Below, piece by piece: positions 1 through 10,305 of a stretch of DNA of 64,000 nucleotides. Location of the stretch: positions 24,101,608 through 24,165,607 of the forward strand of contig NC_088300.1 in NCBI RefSeq assembly GCF_032854445.1, in the 5' to 3' direction. This stretch comes from Liolophura sinensis (Eukaryota; Mollusca; Polyplacophora; Chitonida; Chitonidae). The notes under the pieces are model-generated. The model saw only the letters and a list, made by a program, of their open reading frames with translations. It searched no databases and was not told where the DNA came from. Every line of letters begins with the position of its first letter. The first letter of the stretch is position 1. The translations under genes and the position numbers were made by a program.

Positions 1-220
1 TAACATGAAATTAAATTCACACTAAACTATGGAATGACATTTGTGTCACTTTGTAACTCTTAATTGCTGAGCGTGGAAATTTTATATGACGATTCTCTGT
101 CGACATCTTATTAAAAGTGGGAAACAGCAAAGGCTGCGGGTCAAGTCTTGTGTAATGCTAATATTATCTTGGCCAAAACTTACCATATGTTAACAGAGGT
201 ATAAGGTACTAGTAGCGCCG

Positions 221-486
221 GGGGCCTCCGTGGCTCAGTTGGTTAACGCGCTAGCGCAGCGCAATGACCCAGGAGTCTCTCACCAATGCGGTCGCTGTGA
301 GTTCAAGTCCAGCTCATGCTGGCTTCCTCTCCGGGCGTACGTGGGAAGGTCTGCCAGCAACCTGCGGATGGTCGTGGGTTTCCTCCGGGCTCTGCCCGGT
401 TTCCACCCACCATAATGCTGGTCGCCGTCGTATAAGTGAAATATTCTTGAGTACGGCGTAAAACACCAATCAAATAAATAAATAAA
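221..486 (+). mobile_element. Full-length tRNA-derived SINE (family 1) with 12-bp target-site duplication
   Basis: The head is tRNA-like, with an A-box-like TGGCTCAGTTGG at 231-242 and a B-box-like GAGTTCAAGTCC at 299-310. The body ends in the recurrent tail with ACGGCGTAAAACACCAATC followed by short AAAT repeats. A perfect 12-bp duplication TACTAGTAGCGC flanks it at 207-218 and 487-498. Copies B (near 7204) and C (near 11515) have no insertion at the matching point, so this element moved after the duplication. Short ORFs over it are not genes. Confidence 0.95.
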
Positions 487-1047
487 TACTAGTAGCGCAA
501 CTGATCTGGACGTTAAGTGGCTTTGACCAAAGAGTATAAGCTCTGTTCCATGTTCAAAGGGCCGATGTTTCTTCTAGTTTGGCGCTAGGTAATGTCCATG
601 TTTGTGGATACAAGCTTCCTGTTTTAGCTGTTCTGCTTGTCGTCCTGCATGGTTGTAAACATTTGGCCTAACCAGGGAATTTACCGAACATAGCAGGATG
701 GTCTGATTGATAACATACTCTTTTATTCAAATTTTGGGAAGATACTTTCGTAACAAATCTGACTTTGCTGAGGAAAGATGATACAAAGTCGCAATATTTT
801 TTTTTCAAGCAGTGACTCTTTCGAGGCGGTTTTCTTGCCAACTCACCCTGACAAGTTACTGCAATGTCCTGCCCAATATGGACGCATTGTGACATTAGCA
901 GCGGTTCTCAGTTCCCTGCTCATAAATGTATGGTCCAAAATGCATTAGTTAAACTTTTAAACTAAACGCAAAATCTAGTTGATTGCATCGATATCTGTCT
1001 ACCTACTATAAGAAAGCATCCTGACAACACAGAGCTAATAGGTTTTT

Positions 1048-1309
1048 TGACGTGACAGCCAAATATCACGTGACGCTTTCAGCGCTAGCGATTGGAGAAG
1101 TTCATAGGGGCTTCAACAACATGGCTACTCGGAGGGAACTGTCCCTCCGTGACATATCCCCAATGCTTAACTTCATCTCCTCGGCTTTTAAAACTGTTCA
1201 GAATTTTTACATATATCTCAGCGATAACTGTGTCCTATATAATTTTTTCTGTGAATATATGCTGACAGAGTTTATGTTCATTTTAATAAGGGATACATCA
1301 AGTGTATAA
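1048..1309 (+). other. Possible promoter and first-exon-like segment
   Basis: This stretch is richer in CpG than its surroundings. It has a CRE-like TGACGTGA at 1048-1055 and an E-box CACGTGAC at 1067-1074. An ATG at 1121 sits in a strong Kozak context (A at -3, G at +4) and opens a 62-codon frame starting MATRRELSLRDI and ending at 1309. A perfect 8-bp stem (1130-1137 with 1142-1149) overlaps the start of this frame. No good splice donor joins it to the acceptor at 1543, and copies B and C lack the region. The protein is not recognised. Confidence 0.2.
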
Positions 1310-1543
1310 GGTTTCCCTTTTTTTGATTTACCCCTTTTTTACGTCTGTTGGGGTTCTAGCTCTACAGGATTTGTAGTATTTTTACTGAAATGATTTCGGT
1401 CGTTTCTTAAGATCATGCTGAATTTTGATTTAGGGTATGTATGTTTTTGGCGTTGTCTATGGACTGGAAGAAGATGACATTGTTATCTCAGCGTTTGTGC
1501 GTTCATGCTGATGTGTAATTTGTACTTGGTTTTCTTTTCGCAG

Positions 1544-1679
1544 AAAGCAAAATGTGAGATCGTGCATCACGTTTAACGGTGTTGTCTACCAAACGGATGG
1601 CTCGGTGTTGGCTAGAACGATGGCTGTTCCAACGGTTTCAGCGGGACACTTGTGGTTCATCTACACGATGGATATGTGA
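1544..1679 (+). CDS. Candidate terminal coding exon, unknown protein (VWC-like motif at best)
   Basis: A pyrimidine-rich tract ending TTTTCTTTTCGCAG puts a strong 3' splice site at 1542-1543. From 1545 one frame runs 44 residues to a TGA at 1677-1679. It includes SCITFNGVVYQTDGSV, a Cys-x3-Asn-Gly-x2-Tyr pattern that recalls the start of von Willebrand type C domains, but no further cysteines follow, so a complete domain is absent. The stretch after the stop (CAAATACAGATGAAAG) is conserved in copy B near 7659, while the coding part is not clearly kept there. The upstream exons were not found, and this could be chance. Confidence 0.35.
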
Positions 1680-4600
1680 CCAAATACAGATGAAAGAAAG
1701 CAAGGAATTTGCCTGGCAACAGATTCTACTCTCGCCAAGTTTTAGTTGCCAAGTTCCAGTTTCTCTTGTCCGAGTACAATCTTTGTGACTTAGTAATCAA
1801 AGAACAAGGCAAACATGGGAATCTGACCAGGTGGTCGAGTCTGCGTGGAGTCGCTGAATAAACAGTGCAAAGATTTCAGATAGGTAAACCATCGATGGAA
1901 TGGAATAAAATTTTGAATTTGGTTGAGGGTAATTTCATTTGCCCCATTTATGTGCCTTTCATTGTGAACTCGCGACTTTACCAAGACCTCAAGGCAGGCG
2001 TTGCGGGGAAAAACTGAATATATACTTAATAAAGAAATGTATTTCACCCATATAAAACAGTATACGTGTATTAGTGATTGTCGTAGATTTATGTATACAG
2101 TGAATTATGTGATGGCGGCATGTTTTATCGGTGGAGGAAACCAGAATTGAAGAACTTCTCCACGTGCGTGACGTGTAAGGTAGATTTAATGGCATATGAC
2201 AGACAAGCTGTCTTCAACGAATTCTTACTGAGATCATCTATAACCTTTTTATGTAGAACTAATTACTAAAAGTTCTGAATAAAATGTCAGGGCGGCCTAA
2301 TAATACAAATGGCTCCATACTGCGTTCTAAAGATTTATTAAAGCGAGCAGTGTTCATCACGTTTTAACTTGGAATGTATATATGCTTTCGTGGTTATATA
2401 ATCAAACTAATCTGCAACTGTAAAAATACATTGTGCACTGTAGACTGTGAAAATAGGCTAGCTGGCTTCAATTACTGGATGAACCAGTCAAATATTCTGA
2501 CGTCAGAAGTTTCCTGTTAAGCCTACAGCTGTGTAACATTGTCACAGTGTACTGTAACAGTGGTCTGTCTCTCAGATCTTTGGCCTCATATGGAATTTAA
2601 AGTTGAAGTAGTGTACACTTAAATACGAAAATTGCAGATTGTATTAATACCCTAAGAAAGTAACGAAAGAAATGACGACATTCTAAAAAGTAGGCGGAAG
2701 GCTTGTTAAATTGGAACGGAAAGTGCATGCAATTACTCCTCTCCTAACTCACTAAGCTCATTCTCCTAACATCCTGTTGACATTAGCTTTCACAAGGTCG
2801 TCGAATTGTTAGAAAACCTGTTCGGTAACATAGGAAAAGTGTAAATTCAAGTTCTTTCATCGGATATTTCGCTGGAAGACAAATTTAAGAGCAATGACAC
2901 TTGGTTGATATCAGAGATCTGTTATACTTTTGTATCTATAAAAATATTGGTTAGAGTACTTAAACATTTATTTGTAATTTTGCTGTGTTCATGGTCATGA
3001 ACAGCCAGAATAAAACCGTGACTGAGGTAAATTGACAAGAGGGCGTATTTTACGGTTATATGCGACCATTTGCAACCTAGCACACTGATGTCTCTATTCT
3101 GGTCTTACTCTGTATACTGTACGTCTTTAATTATATTATATTCACGCATAAACCAGGATTCTGCTGGAATACTAAGCATTCCCGACGCCTGGAGGCATAG
3201 CATTGTTTTAATGTTATTGTATGATAAATGTGATGACAATGATTCCGTTTGGTAAGATCATGAAAACGTCTTTTTTGTCGCGAAGACAACGTGTGTACAT
3301 GCCAAAATAGAGCCTAGTGACGTTACTGGTGTGTGTGTGTGAACAACCGTCAATATTAATATCTGATGGAATCCTTGGATAGTGGAAAGTAAACAGGCAC
3401 GACTCTGCTTGATGAATACCAATTCATTATTATATGATAGTCTTACTTCATTACTGGCTGTCCACAACATGTGGATCTAGTCGACACATCTGGTAAGGCA
3501 TCCATAGCACTTGTGCCGTTTCGCGTAGTTATTAAATCCTGGCTCCTTTGTCAATATCCAAAACCCATTAGCTAGGCGTTGGCAGTGAAAGATACCGGCC
3601 AGGACTAGAATACAACCTTGTAAATGAAGTACCAAAATGACAAGCAAAAGCTTTATAAGATTTCCTCTCCTGGATTCATTTAGTCTACGCTCAGATACCA
3701 TCGTGACGGATAGTCACGGATGTATCAGAGGGGTGTTGTATACAGCAGGATTAAGTTACATTCGTTTTTCTAGAAGGGACTGTATAAATACCCAAACTAT
3801 TTCCAGTATATCAAGTCGCAATTTGTGGGATGTGTAAGAATGACATGAAACTGGAAACCATAAAGTGGAGTATTGTTACAAATTTGATGTATCTGTAGAT
3901 GACATCAAACGACACATTGTGATTCCATATCTTGGTTTGTTAAACTGTTTTAAAAACATATAACTGCAAGAAAGGGACAGTTGCTTTAAAATATTATAAC
4001 GCAGTATTGTACACCAATAATTCAGAAAATTGTAAAGGGTTTATTATCTGGTAATTTCTGTACTATCTAGAAAGAATACAAGACTTCTCTACATATGTAG
4101 TCATTCAGTCGAGAACTGAGGTTGAGAATTATCAGATGTCGCCTTTGCAACATCTTGCCTCACAGACCTGTACTCTTTCTTTTCATCTGACACAGAATGA
4201 AGCTATCTTTGGGTGCGCTTTCTAACTTTAGACATCTTTCGGAAATTGAATTTCTACGATGCGCGCATAATACTGTAAGATCCATAATTTCCAGTGCAGT
4301 GAGTTTAATAGCGTTCGATCTCAACGTGTCTTTCAACTTGATAACATACTCAAATCTCCACTCTTCAAATACTATCTCTCTTAAGTAAATGATCGGCTTC
4401 ACCAACAACAAATGGGCTTCTGGTCTCTGCAGAAACGCTCACCCACGAAAGGGCGATTCATTGGATGAAATGGTACATTTAATACAAATCATAAAGAAAA
4501 GATTAGAATTTTTTTCTGTCAGACTTGCTCATGATAATGGCGTCTTCTTGGTATTATTTTCAACTTATTTTGATGTAGTTTTGGTGTGCTTTTTTTAACA

Positions 4601-5362
4601 TTAATACCAGTTATGATTTGTCACAGCCTGCAGCCAGAACCGTTTGTATGTACTACCTAAGAAAATATTTTTGTAATCATTACACCAATATTTACATGAT
4701 ATGCTTTGAATTCTTCAACAATATCTAACTATAATTGTCGACCAGTTAAAATACAGTTATTATCGTTTAGAATATGATATTCCTTAAATCTATCAATACA
4801 TCATCTTAAACACAGTGCATATGTAGAGTCGACGTATAACCTTCGAGGCAAAACATTCACAACACCTGATCCCATCTAGAATTGTGTAAATCCGGTCGTG
4901 AAGATTTCGTTATGGGATTTAAACCTCTTCGGGTGTCAGTATCAAGGAAAAATCTATTAGACTCTGGCGTTTCTCTGCGATTTTTTGCGAAAAGTCAAAT
5001 GACCTGTCAAACTGGAGATGTTATTTAACGAGTCAAGGTCATGCTAACGGATATTTCGCATAATGTCTAATAGTGCATATACATGTCAACGAATGCTGCT
5101 CAGCGAATCATTATAAAAATAGGGCATGTTCCAAACGCGAAACTATAACGAATTTGTGTAATTTCATATATCATACAAAAAGTCCAACCGGTTTCCAGGT
5201 CAGCTCTACGTCCTTAAAGAACCCTGGAATCGATGTAATAGGGCAATAATTATGGGCTCCAAAGCTAGGAGAAATTTTTTTAGTGCGATCATTTCCTTTT
5301 TTTGGCCTTTTAATGTTCTTCAGACCTATCTATACTCAATCAATATTCGGTTATTGTCTTGC

Positions 5363-5470
5363 GGCCGGAGTTATCAATCTTATGTCAGGATAAATAGATC
5401 AAATGTTGCGCCAAGAAACTGCCGTTTTTCTGGAAGCCATTCAAGCGGGGTTTCTCCTTGGGTAGATTAA
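5363..5470 (+). CDS. Candidate conserved coding segment, copy A
   Basis: A 35-codon frame ending at TAA (5468-5470) contains SYQSYVRINRSNVAPRN and ends SPWVD. A pyrimidine tract with TTCTTCAG lies upstream (AG at 5322-5323). Compared with copy B at 9560-9667, I count about seven synonymous third-position changes against two changed residues over the last 34 codons, and the stop is in the same place. That pattern suggests past coding constraint. A 1-nt indel just upstream puts the two copies in different frames nearer the acceptor. The opposite strand also has an open frame here (with LEWLPEKRQFLGATFDL), with a less favourable substitution pattern. The protein family is not recognised. Confidence 0.3.
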   Translation, partial: GRSYQSYVRINRSNVAPRNCRFSGSHSSGVSPWVD

Positions 5471-6116
5471 TAGCTCACCGGGATCCAATTAAATGACACT
5501 TGGCACAGGGTGAATGGCGTTTGTTTTACACTAGGTCAACGAGATCTCTCCACAGTTTCTGACAAGTCAACAACAACAACAGGACATCAGTAGTCGACGT
5601 GTTCTTAAAAAATGAACTGATGCTTATTTAATTCAATTACGACTGTGATCTTGAAACATTTCAATGAAGTTTACTTTGACAAGAGAAATTCAGTGAGAGG
5701 TTAATGTGGAGCTGTGACATTAGTGAATCTAATATTGGCCATTTTGACAGTTTTTACGTGTATTACCAGTACTTATCGTCGGTATCTTCCTGGAACCTTC
5801 GAATTCGCCGTGTTTGAAATGATATTTACAAGGGAAGTTTGGGGGAAAATTTTAAAGAATTAACACTGACTACGGAAATAGCCTGAACAGCGCCGTTTGT
5901 TAGCTTGATCTCCTCCCGTAGGCCTGTATTAACATCGTATATTGTGTTGTATATACAAAGCTATACATGATTAGTTCATGATCGGTATCAAGTCCACGAG
6001 CCAGACAGCGTTTCTCATCTTCCTGAAAAAAACTTAAGTGATAAAATGGCTTAAACCCAGTGGAGTCAATTATCTGGACAAGTCTATCCGATGTTTTACA
6101 CTTTGATATATCAGCC

Positions 6117-6215
6117 TCATACATATATGTGTGCTCTAATTTCGTGTATGGTACATACATATATGTGTGCTCTAATTTCGTGTATGGTACATACATGTAT
6201 GTGTGCTGTTGTACC
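6117..6215. repeat. 36-bp tandem repeat, about 2.7 copies
   Basis: The motif ACATATATGTGTGCTC starts at 6121 and 6157, and a variant starts at 6193, giving an exact 36-bp period. Because 36 is divisible by three, both strands stay open across it, which explains two short overlapping ORFs (about 95 and 107 codons) that are not supported as genes. The match in copy B is absent. Confidence 0.9.
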
Positions 6216-7395
6216 AAGTACATGTATTCAAAAACATAAGGTCACATCAGTATTATGTTGTGTGGCTATATTAAAATTTAGTCTTATCTCTCGTAATGCT
6301 TCTTTATATGCTGCAATAGAATCATTGATGCATTTTTTAGGCCATTCAACCCTTTGTGGAACTCCGTACGGCACGTGATAACAATTTCGATACAGAGTAA
6401 GCTCTAAAGCCTGGTATAAAGGGAATTATTTAGGAAGGTCAAAAGACTCGTGCATGTTTTTATTCGTCGTCAATGTTATCAGCAGGTGCCCGAACTGCGG
6501 CAGTGTTTCTGTGTATGATACTGAGGGAAAAGATGAAACTGACTCAAGAGGATCGGATTAGGGACGCTTAATATTTAATATCTTCCCACTGACTCAATCA
6601 ATACGCAATCGGGTTGTCTCAAGAGATATAGAAAACAAAGTAAAAATAATTCCCGTCAGAAAAAGCAGGAGAAATATGGATAAACACTCAGGATCGGGGC
6701 GATGGCCTTGTCGTTTTCCGGGAGTAGTTGAGATTCCACCATTCTGGTACATATTGATGCATAGACAAAGCTCCAGTGAAAAGGATGATTAAAGGCAAGC
6801 CAAGGTCATGTCAGTATAATAACACATAATAACAGGCTTACCGGAATGTGAAACCTCGTCAGAGCTAACAAGCCTTTGCATAAATTGGTTTACCGCTTCA
6901 AAGACGGTTTGGCTCCAGCATTATTCAGTTGAACGCTTGTCACCTGGTGTCACATAATTCATTGGTTGTTTATGAACTAAAGAAAAGAAAGAAAAGAACT
7001 GATATAATTTAAAGTCACACTAAAATATGAAAAGACATTCTCTTACTTTGTAATTTTTCGTAACTGCGGAACGTGTGTACTTTATCGGATCATTCCTTTG
7101 CCGATATCTCATTAAAAGTAAGAAGATCAAAGGCCGTGAATCAGGTTGGGTGTAGTGCCAATATTATGTTGGCCAAACCTTGCCGTGTGGAATAACAGCA
7201 CTTGCTACTTGTAGTGCAGCTGATCTATACCCTAATAAACTTAGTATCAGACAGAGGAAAAACATAACTGGCAAATTCCCAAAGAATTCATCTTTGCAAA
7301 GTCAATGGTGACTGAATAATGGACATTAACGATTTGCTATTAACGTAAAAACACATTCTTAACTATCGTTTATTAGTTTGATCCTTTAAAATTTA

Positions 7396-7427
7396 GATTT
7401 ATTTATTTGATTGGTGTTTTACGCCGT
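7396..7427 (-). mobile_element. Short 3' remnant of family-1 SINE in copy B
   Basis: The sequence ATTTATTTATTTGATTGG followed by TGTTTTACGCCGT is the antisense tail of the family-1 SINE. It lies at the same place as the longer SINE in copy C (11649-11840), so it is probably the deleted remains of one shared insertion older than the B/C split. Confidence 0.75.
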
Positions 7428-7589
7428 TAGCATGTATACAAGTGATACAGACTGCGTATACATCTAAACATTAAATAAACCAAATAGAAAAAGCGGTAAT
7501 TCTAGACATGCAAATAGACTTAATCGATAATACATACATCGAGTGTAGAAGTTTTCATTTCTTTTGGTTGGCCTCTTTTCCGTTTGTTG

Positions 7590-7760
7590 GGCTTCTGACT
7601 GCAGACGATATGATTGATAGTCTTAAAAAAAACATTTCGTTTACACGAGGGATGACTGACAAAATACAGATGAAAGAAAAGAAGAAAATCGTCAAACAAC
7701 AGACTGTTCCAGTTTACCTTGTCCAAATATACCCTTGTAGGTATAAAAATACCCGTTAAA
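7590..7760 (+). pseudogene. Region of copy B matching the 3' end of the exon at 1544-1679
   Basis: From about 7645 the sequence aligns with copy A from about 1660, including ACAAATACAGATGAAAG-type sequence after the stop and the following AG-rich stretch. The coding part of the copy A exon is not preserved here; only an unconvincing CTGACTGCAG acceptor-like site remains at about 7598-7607. Read as a decayed or partly deleted copy of the candidate exon. Confidence 0.3.
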
Positions 7761-7777
7761 CAATTAAACATGTAAGG

Positions 7778-7872
7778 GGTATCACCGAAGAAGGAAAACA
7801 AAGCAACCTGCTGCCTTGCACCTGACAGCTGCTGGGTTTCTAGCTACAGGTATGCATGGGCATGCCAAAGTA
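7778..7872. repeat. 95-bp direct repeat, left copy
   Basis: The 95 bases from GGTATCACCGAAG to GCCAAAGTA recur without a mismatch at 8227-8321. The related stretch in copy C (11996-12090) differs at many positions, so the perfect identity of these two marks a recent event. They bracket a foldback element. Confidence 0.95.
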
Positions 7873-8213
7873 GACTTGTCATACTAAAACTTGTCAGTAA
7901 CAGGGTTTACAGTTAAGTCGATAGCCTCCGTCAAAACACGTCTTACTCCGCCCAATATCCAGCATGTCGTCGGTTTTTTAATAATTATGATGTCACCCGA
8001 AGCAATGAGTTCTTGCCGTCGAAACAGATCTTATGGAATTTAAGATCAGGAGGAAAAGTATTCTAACTTCATTTTCCTTGGAATAATATAGAATTGCAAT
8101 AATATAGACTTGTGGAACTCGTGTCTTTACGTGTTACGGACTAAAGGCAATTTCAGTAGGGAGCATGGCCGAGAGCTGAATATAGGTGACTCACTGAAAG
8201 AAATAGACTATAG
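7873..8213 (-). mobile_element. Foldback-type element, reverse copy
   Basis: Internal blocks match the elements at 10306-10868 and 42791-43320. Recognisable parts are the GTAACAGGGTTTACAGTTAA block (7909), the TGATGTCACCCGAAGCAATG block (7990) and, at the end, antisense ATAGACTATAG that mirrors CTATAG at the left end of the other copies. It has no ORF and is presumably non-autonomous. It sits between the two perfect 95-bp repeats. Confidence 0.7.
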
Positions 8214-8226
8214 CTTAAGGAAGATC

Positions 8227-8321
8227 GGTATCACCGAAGAAGGAAAACAAAGCAACCTGCTGCCTTGCACCTGACAGCTGCTGGGTTTCTAGCTACAGGT
8301 ATGCATGGGCATGCCAAAGTA
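8227..8321. repeat. 95-bp direct repeat, right copy
   Basis: Identical to 7778-7872. Downstream sequence continues into the normal copy B alignment with A and C (CTAGTCACCTTACTGG near 8327), so this is the original copy and the one at 7778 is the extra one. Confidence 0.95.
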
Positions 8322-8672
8322 AAGTCTAGTCACCTTACTGGAAAGTGCGTGTGAACGACGCACTTTATTAATATCTGATGGAATCCCTGGATAGTGGAAA
8401 CAGGCTCTGCTTGATGAATACCAATTCATTATTATATGGTAGTCTTACTTCATTACTTCAAAACCATTTAGCTAGGCGTTGTCGATGAAAGTCATTGCTG
8501 GAAGACTCCGGTTAGGACTTGATTAAAGCCTTGTATATGAAGTACCCAAATGGTAGGCAGCAGCTATATAAGATTTCCATTCCTAGATTCATTTAGCCTG
8601 TGCTCAGATAGTGTCAAGGATCTTTAGATATAAAAGTGTACTATTACATACAACAGGATTAATTTACAATCG

Positions 8673-8930
8673 AGGGGCCTCCGTGGCTCATTTGGTTAGC
8701 GCTCTAGCGCAGCGTAATGACCCAGGAGCCTCTCACCAATGCGGTCTGTGAGTTCAAGTCCAGCTCATGCTGGCTTCCTCTCCGGCCGTACGTAAGAAGG
8801 TCTTTCAGCAACCTACGGATGGTCGTGGTTGTCCCTCATGGCTGTGCCCGGTTTCCTCCCACCATAATGCTGGCCGCCGTCGTATAAGTGAAATATTCTT
8901 GAGTACGGCGTAAAACACCAATCAAATAAA
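8673..8930 (+). mobile_element. Full-length family-1 SINE with 14-bp target-site duplication
   Basis: It begins AGGGGCCTCCGTGGCTC and shows the tRNA-like head, the GTTCAAGTCC B-box and the standard 3' tail. A perfect 14-bp duplication TTAATTTACAATCG flanks it at 8659-8672 and 8931-8944. Copies A (near 3752) and C (near 12523) have the uninterrupted site GGATTAAGTTACA, so the insertion is later than the duplications. Confidence 0.95.
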
Positions 8931-9097
8931 TTAATTTACAATCGTTATTCTGAATGGGAATGTATAGATGCCAAAACTCAGCAGGCTTGCAAGGAGGAGA
9001 CTTTACTGTGACATCGAGAATTCTGAGAGCAGTGACAGAGAGAATATTGCATCTGAACTTGAGAGAGAAGATTAGCAGCAAAAGGGCTAAGGATTGG

Positions 9098-9328
9098 ATG
9101 AAGGGGATAGTGCAATGAGTGGTTAACCCGTATCAGTATAATGACTCGGGTGGGGCGGCTTATCAGCCTTGGGTAAGTCGTCTCAGTGAAGCAGCACTAG
9201 ATAAAAGAACGGTGGAAACCCCTCCTGCAACAAGGAGGCACATTACATACTCTCTAAGGATTCCTTCGTCGTCATATGACTGAACAATTGTTAAATACGA
9301 CGTTAAACCCCAAGCACTCACTCACTCA
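9098..9328 (+). mobile_element. 5'-truncated family-2 SINE at a deletion junction
   Basis: From GATGAAGGGGATAGTGCAA to the CACTCACTCACTCAT tail it matches the complete family-2 SINE at 29852-30216, without its tRNA-like head. Copy A has about 690 bp of other sequence (4470-5160) between the matching flanks. The flanks share GGATGAA with the element, so truncated insertion with deletion, or recombination at short homology, could explain the junction. Confidence 0.85.
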
Positions 9329-9456
9329 TATATCATACCACCAGCGAAACCAGTCTCCATCTCAGCTAATACAGTTAACAGAAAAACTGTGTCCTTAAAG
9401 AACCCTGATATAGATCTGATAGAGTGTAAATGTGGGCTTCAAACCTATTGGGATTT

Positions 9457-9469
9457 GGGGGGGGGGGGG
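9457..9469 (+). repeat. Run of 13 guanines
   Basis: A homopolymer of 13 G in copy B only; copy A has an ordinary sequence at the matching place near 5262. Its length is liable to sequencing error and it breaks the frame upstream of the conserved segment at 9560. Confidence 0.95.
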
Positions 9470-9559
9470 TGCGGATTTATCGCGATCCTTTTCTGCTTTT
9501 TGCCTCTAATGTTCTTCAGACGTATCAATACTCAATCAATATTTTGTTATTGTCTTCGC

Positions 9560-9667
9560 GGCCAGTGTTATCAATCTTATGTCAGAATCAATAGATCAAA
9601 TGTTGCGCCAAGAAATTGTCGTTTTTCTGGAAGCCATTCGAGCAGGGTGTCGCCTTGGATGGATTAA
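9560..9667 (+). CDS. Candidate conserved coding segment, copy B
   Basis: The 35 codons end at TAA (9665-9667), read CYQSYVRINRSNVAPRN in the middle and end SPWMD. Relative to copy A, paired codon changes such as AGG-ATA to AGA-ATC and AAC-TGC to AAT-TGT leave residues unchanged. A good acceptor-like tract (TTTTTGCCTCTAATGTTCTTCAG) ends at 9519. The frame continues open upstream to 9389, but this passes through the G run and is probably not coding. The function is unknown. Confidence 0.3.
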   Translation, partial: GQCYQSYVRINRSNVAPRNCRFSGSHSSRVSPWMD

Positions 9668-10305
9668 TAGCTCACCGGGATCCAATTAAATGACACTTGG
9701 CTCAGCGTGAATGACATTTGTTTTACACTAGGTCAGCGAGACCTGTCCATAGTTGTCGTTGTGTATCTGAGGGAAAAACACCATGTCATGATGGTTGTTA
9801 ATTCAATTACGATTTTGATTTGAAGAAATTTTCATAAATTTTCTTGTGGCAAAAGAAACTTAATACTCAGTGGGATGTTAATGTGGAACTGTGATATTTG
9901 CGGATCCAATATTGACACGTTTTACATGTATTAACGGTAATTACGAATCGCAGTTATCTGTCTGGAATCTTCGAATTCGTATTGCCTGAAATGCTATTTA
10001 GGAGGGAACTGCTTGATGATTGGAGGGAATAAACAGTGATAAAATAAAGTTCTTGAAATGGTGCCATTGTTTGCGTGATATTCTCACCCAGACAAGTGAT
10101 AATCAACGGACGACGAAATTTAGGTACATCCATGCATAATCTTTGCCTGTACTGAAATAAATCATTGATCTAAAGTCTGGTATAAGTGGAATCATCCCAG
10201 GAAGGTCAAATGACTTGTGCATTTTTTGTCTGTTGTCAGTATAATCAGCAGACGCCCGAAATGCGACCGCGTTTCCGTGCCCGTGAGAGAAGGTCATGAA
10301 GCTAT

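Larger units (their letters stand above)
1..6985. repeat. Cluster 1, tandem duplication copy A
   Basis: First of three diverged copies of one segment. Matching anchors by eye are the block near 11-200 (again near 7007-7210 in B and 11312-11540 in C), the block 3300-3840 (8320-8690 and 12070-12570), the block 4220-4260 and 4440-4620 (13030-13060 and 13745-13930 in C), and the block 5160-5530 (9330-9740 in B). Identity is roughly 75-90 percent with many indels. Copy A alone carries about 580-1660, which holds the best exon-like sequence of the window. The left boundary may lie outside the window. Confidence 0.8.

Noticed and set aside
230-461. Two overlapping ORFs of 61 and 65 codons
   Set aside because: They lie inside a SINE with a clear target-site duplication; the same frames recur over other SINE copies such as 45384-45574.
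5900-6378. Overlapping ORFs of 107 and 95 codons on opposite strands
   Set aside because: Their middle is the 36-bp tandem repeat, which keeps all frames open; no splice sites or conservation in copy B.
7778-8321. LTR retrotransposon or solo-LTR interpretation of the 95-bp direct repeats
   Set aside because: No primer-binding site, polypurine tract or TG...CA ends; the spacer is a foldback element and the repeat itself is ordinary copy B sequence.
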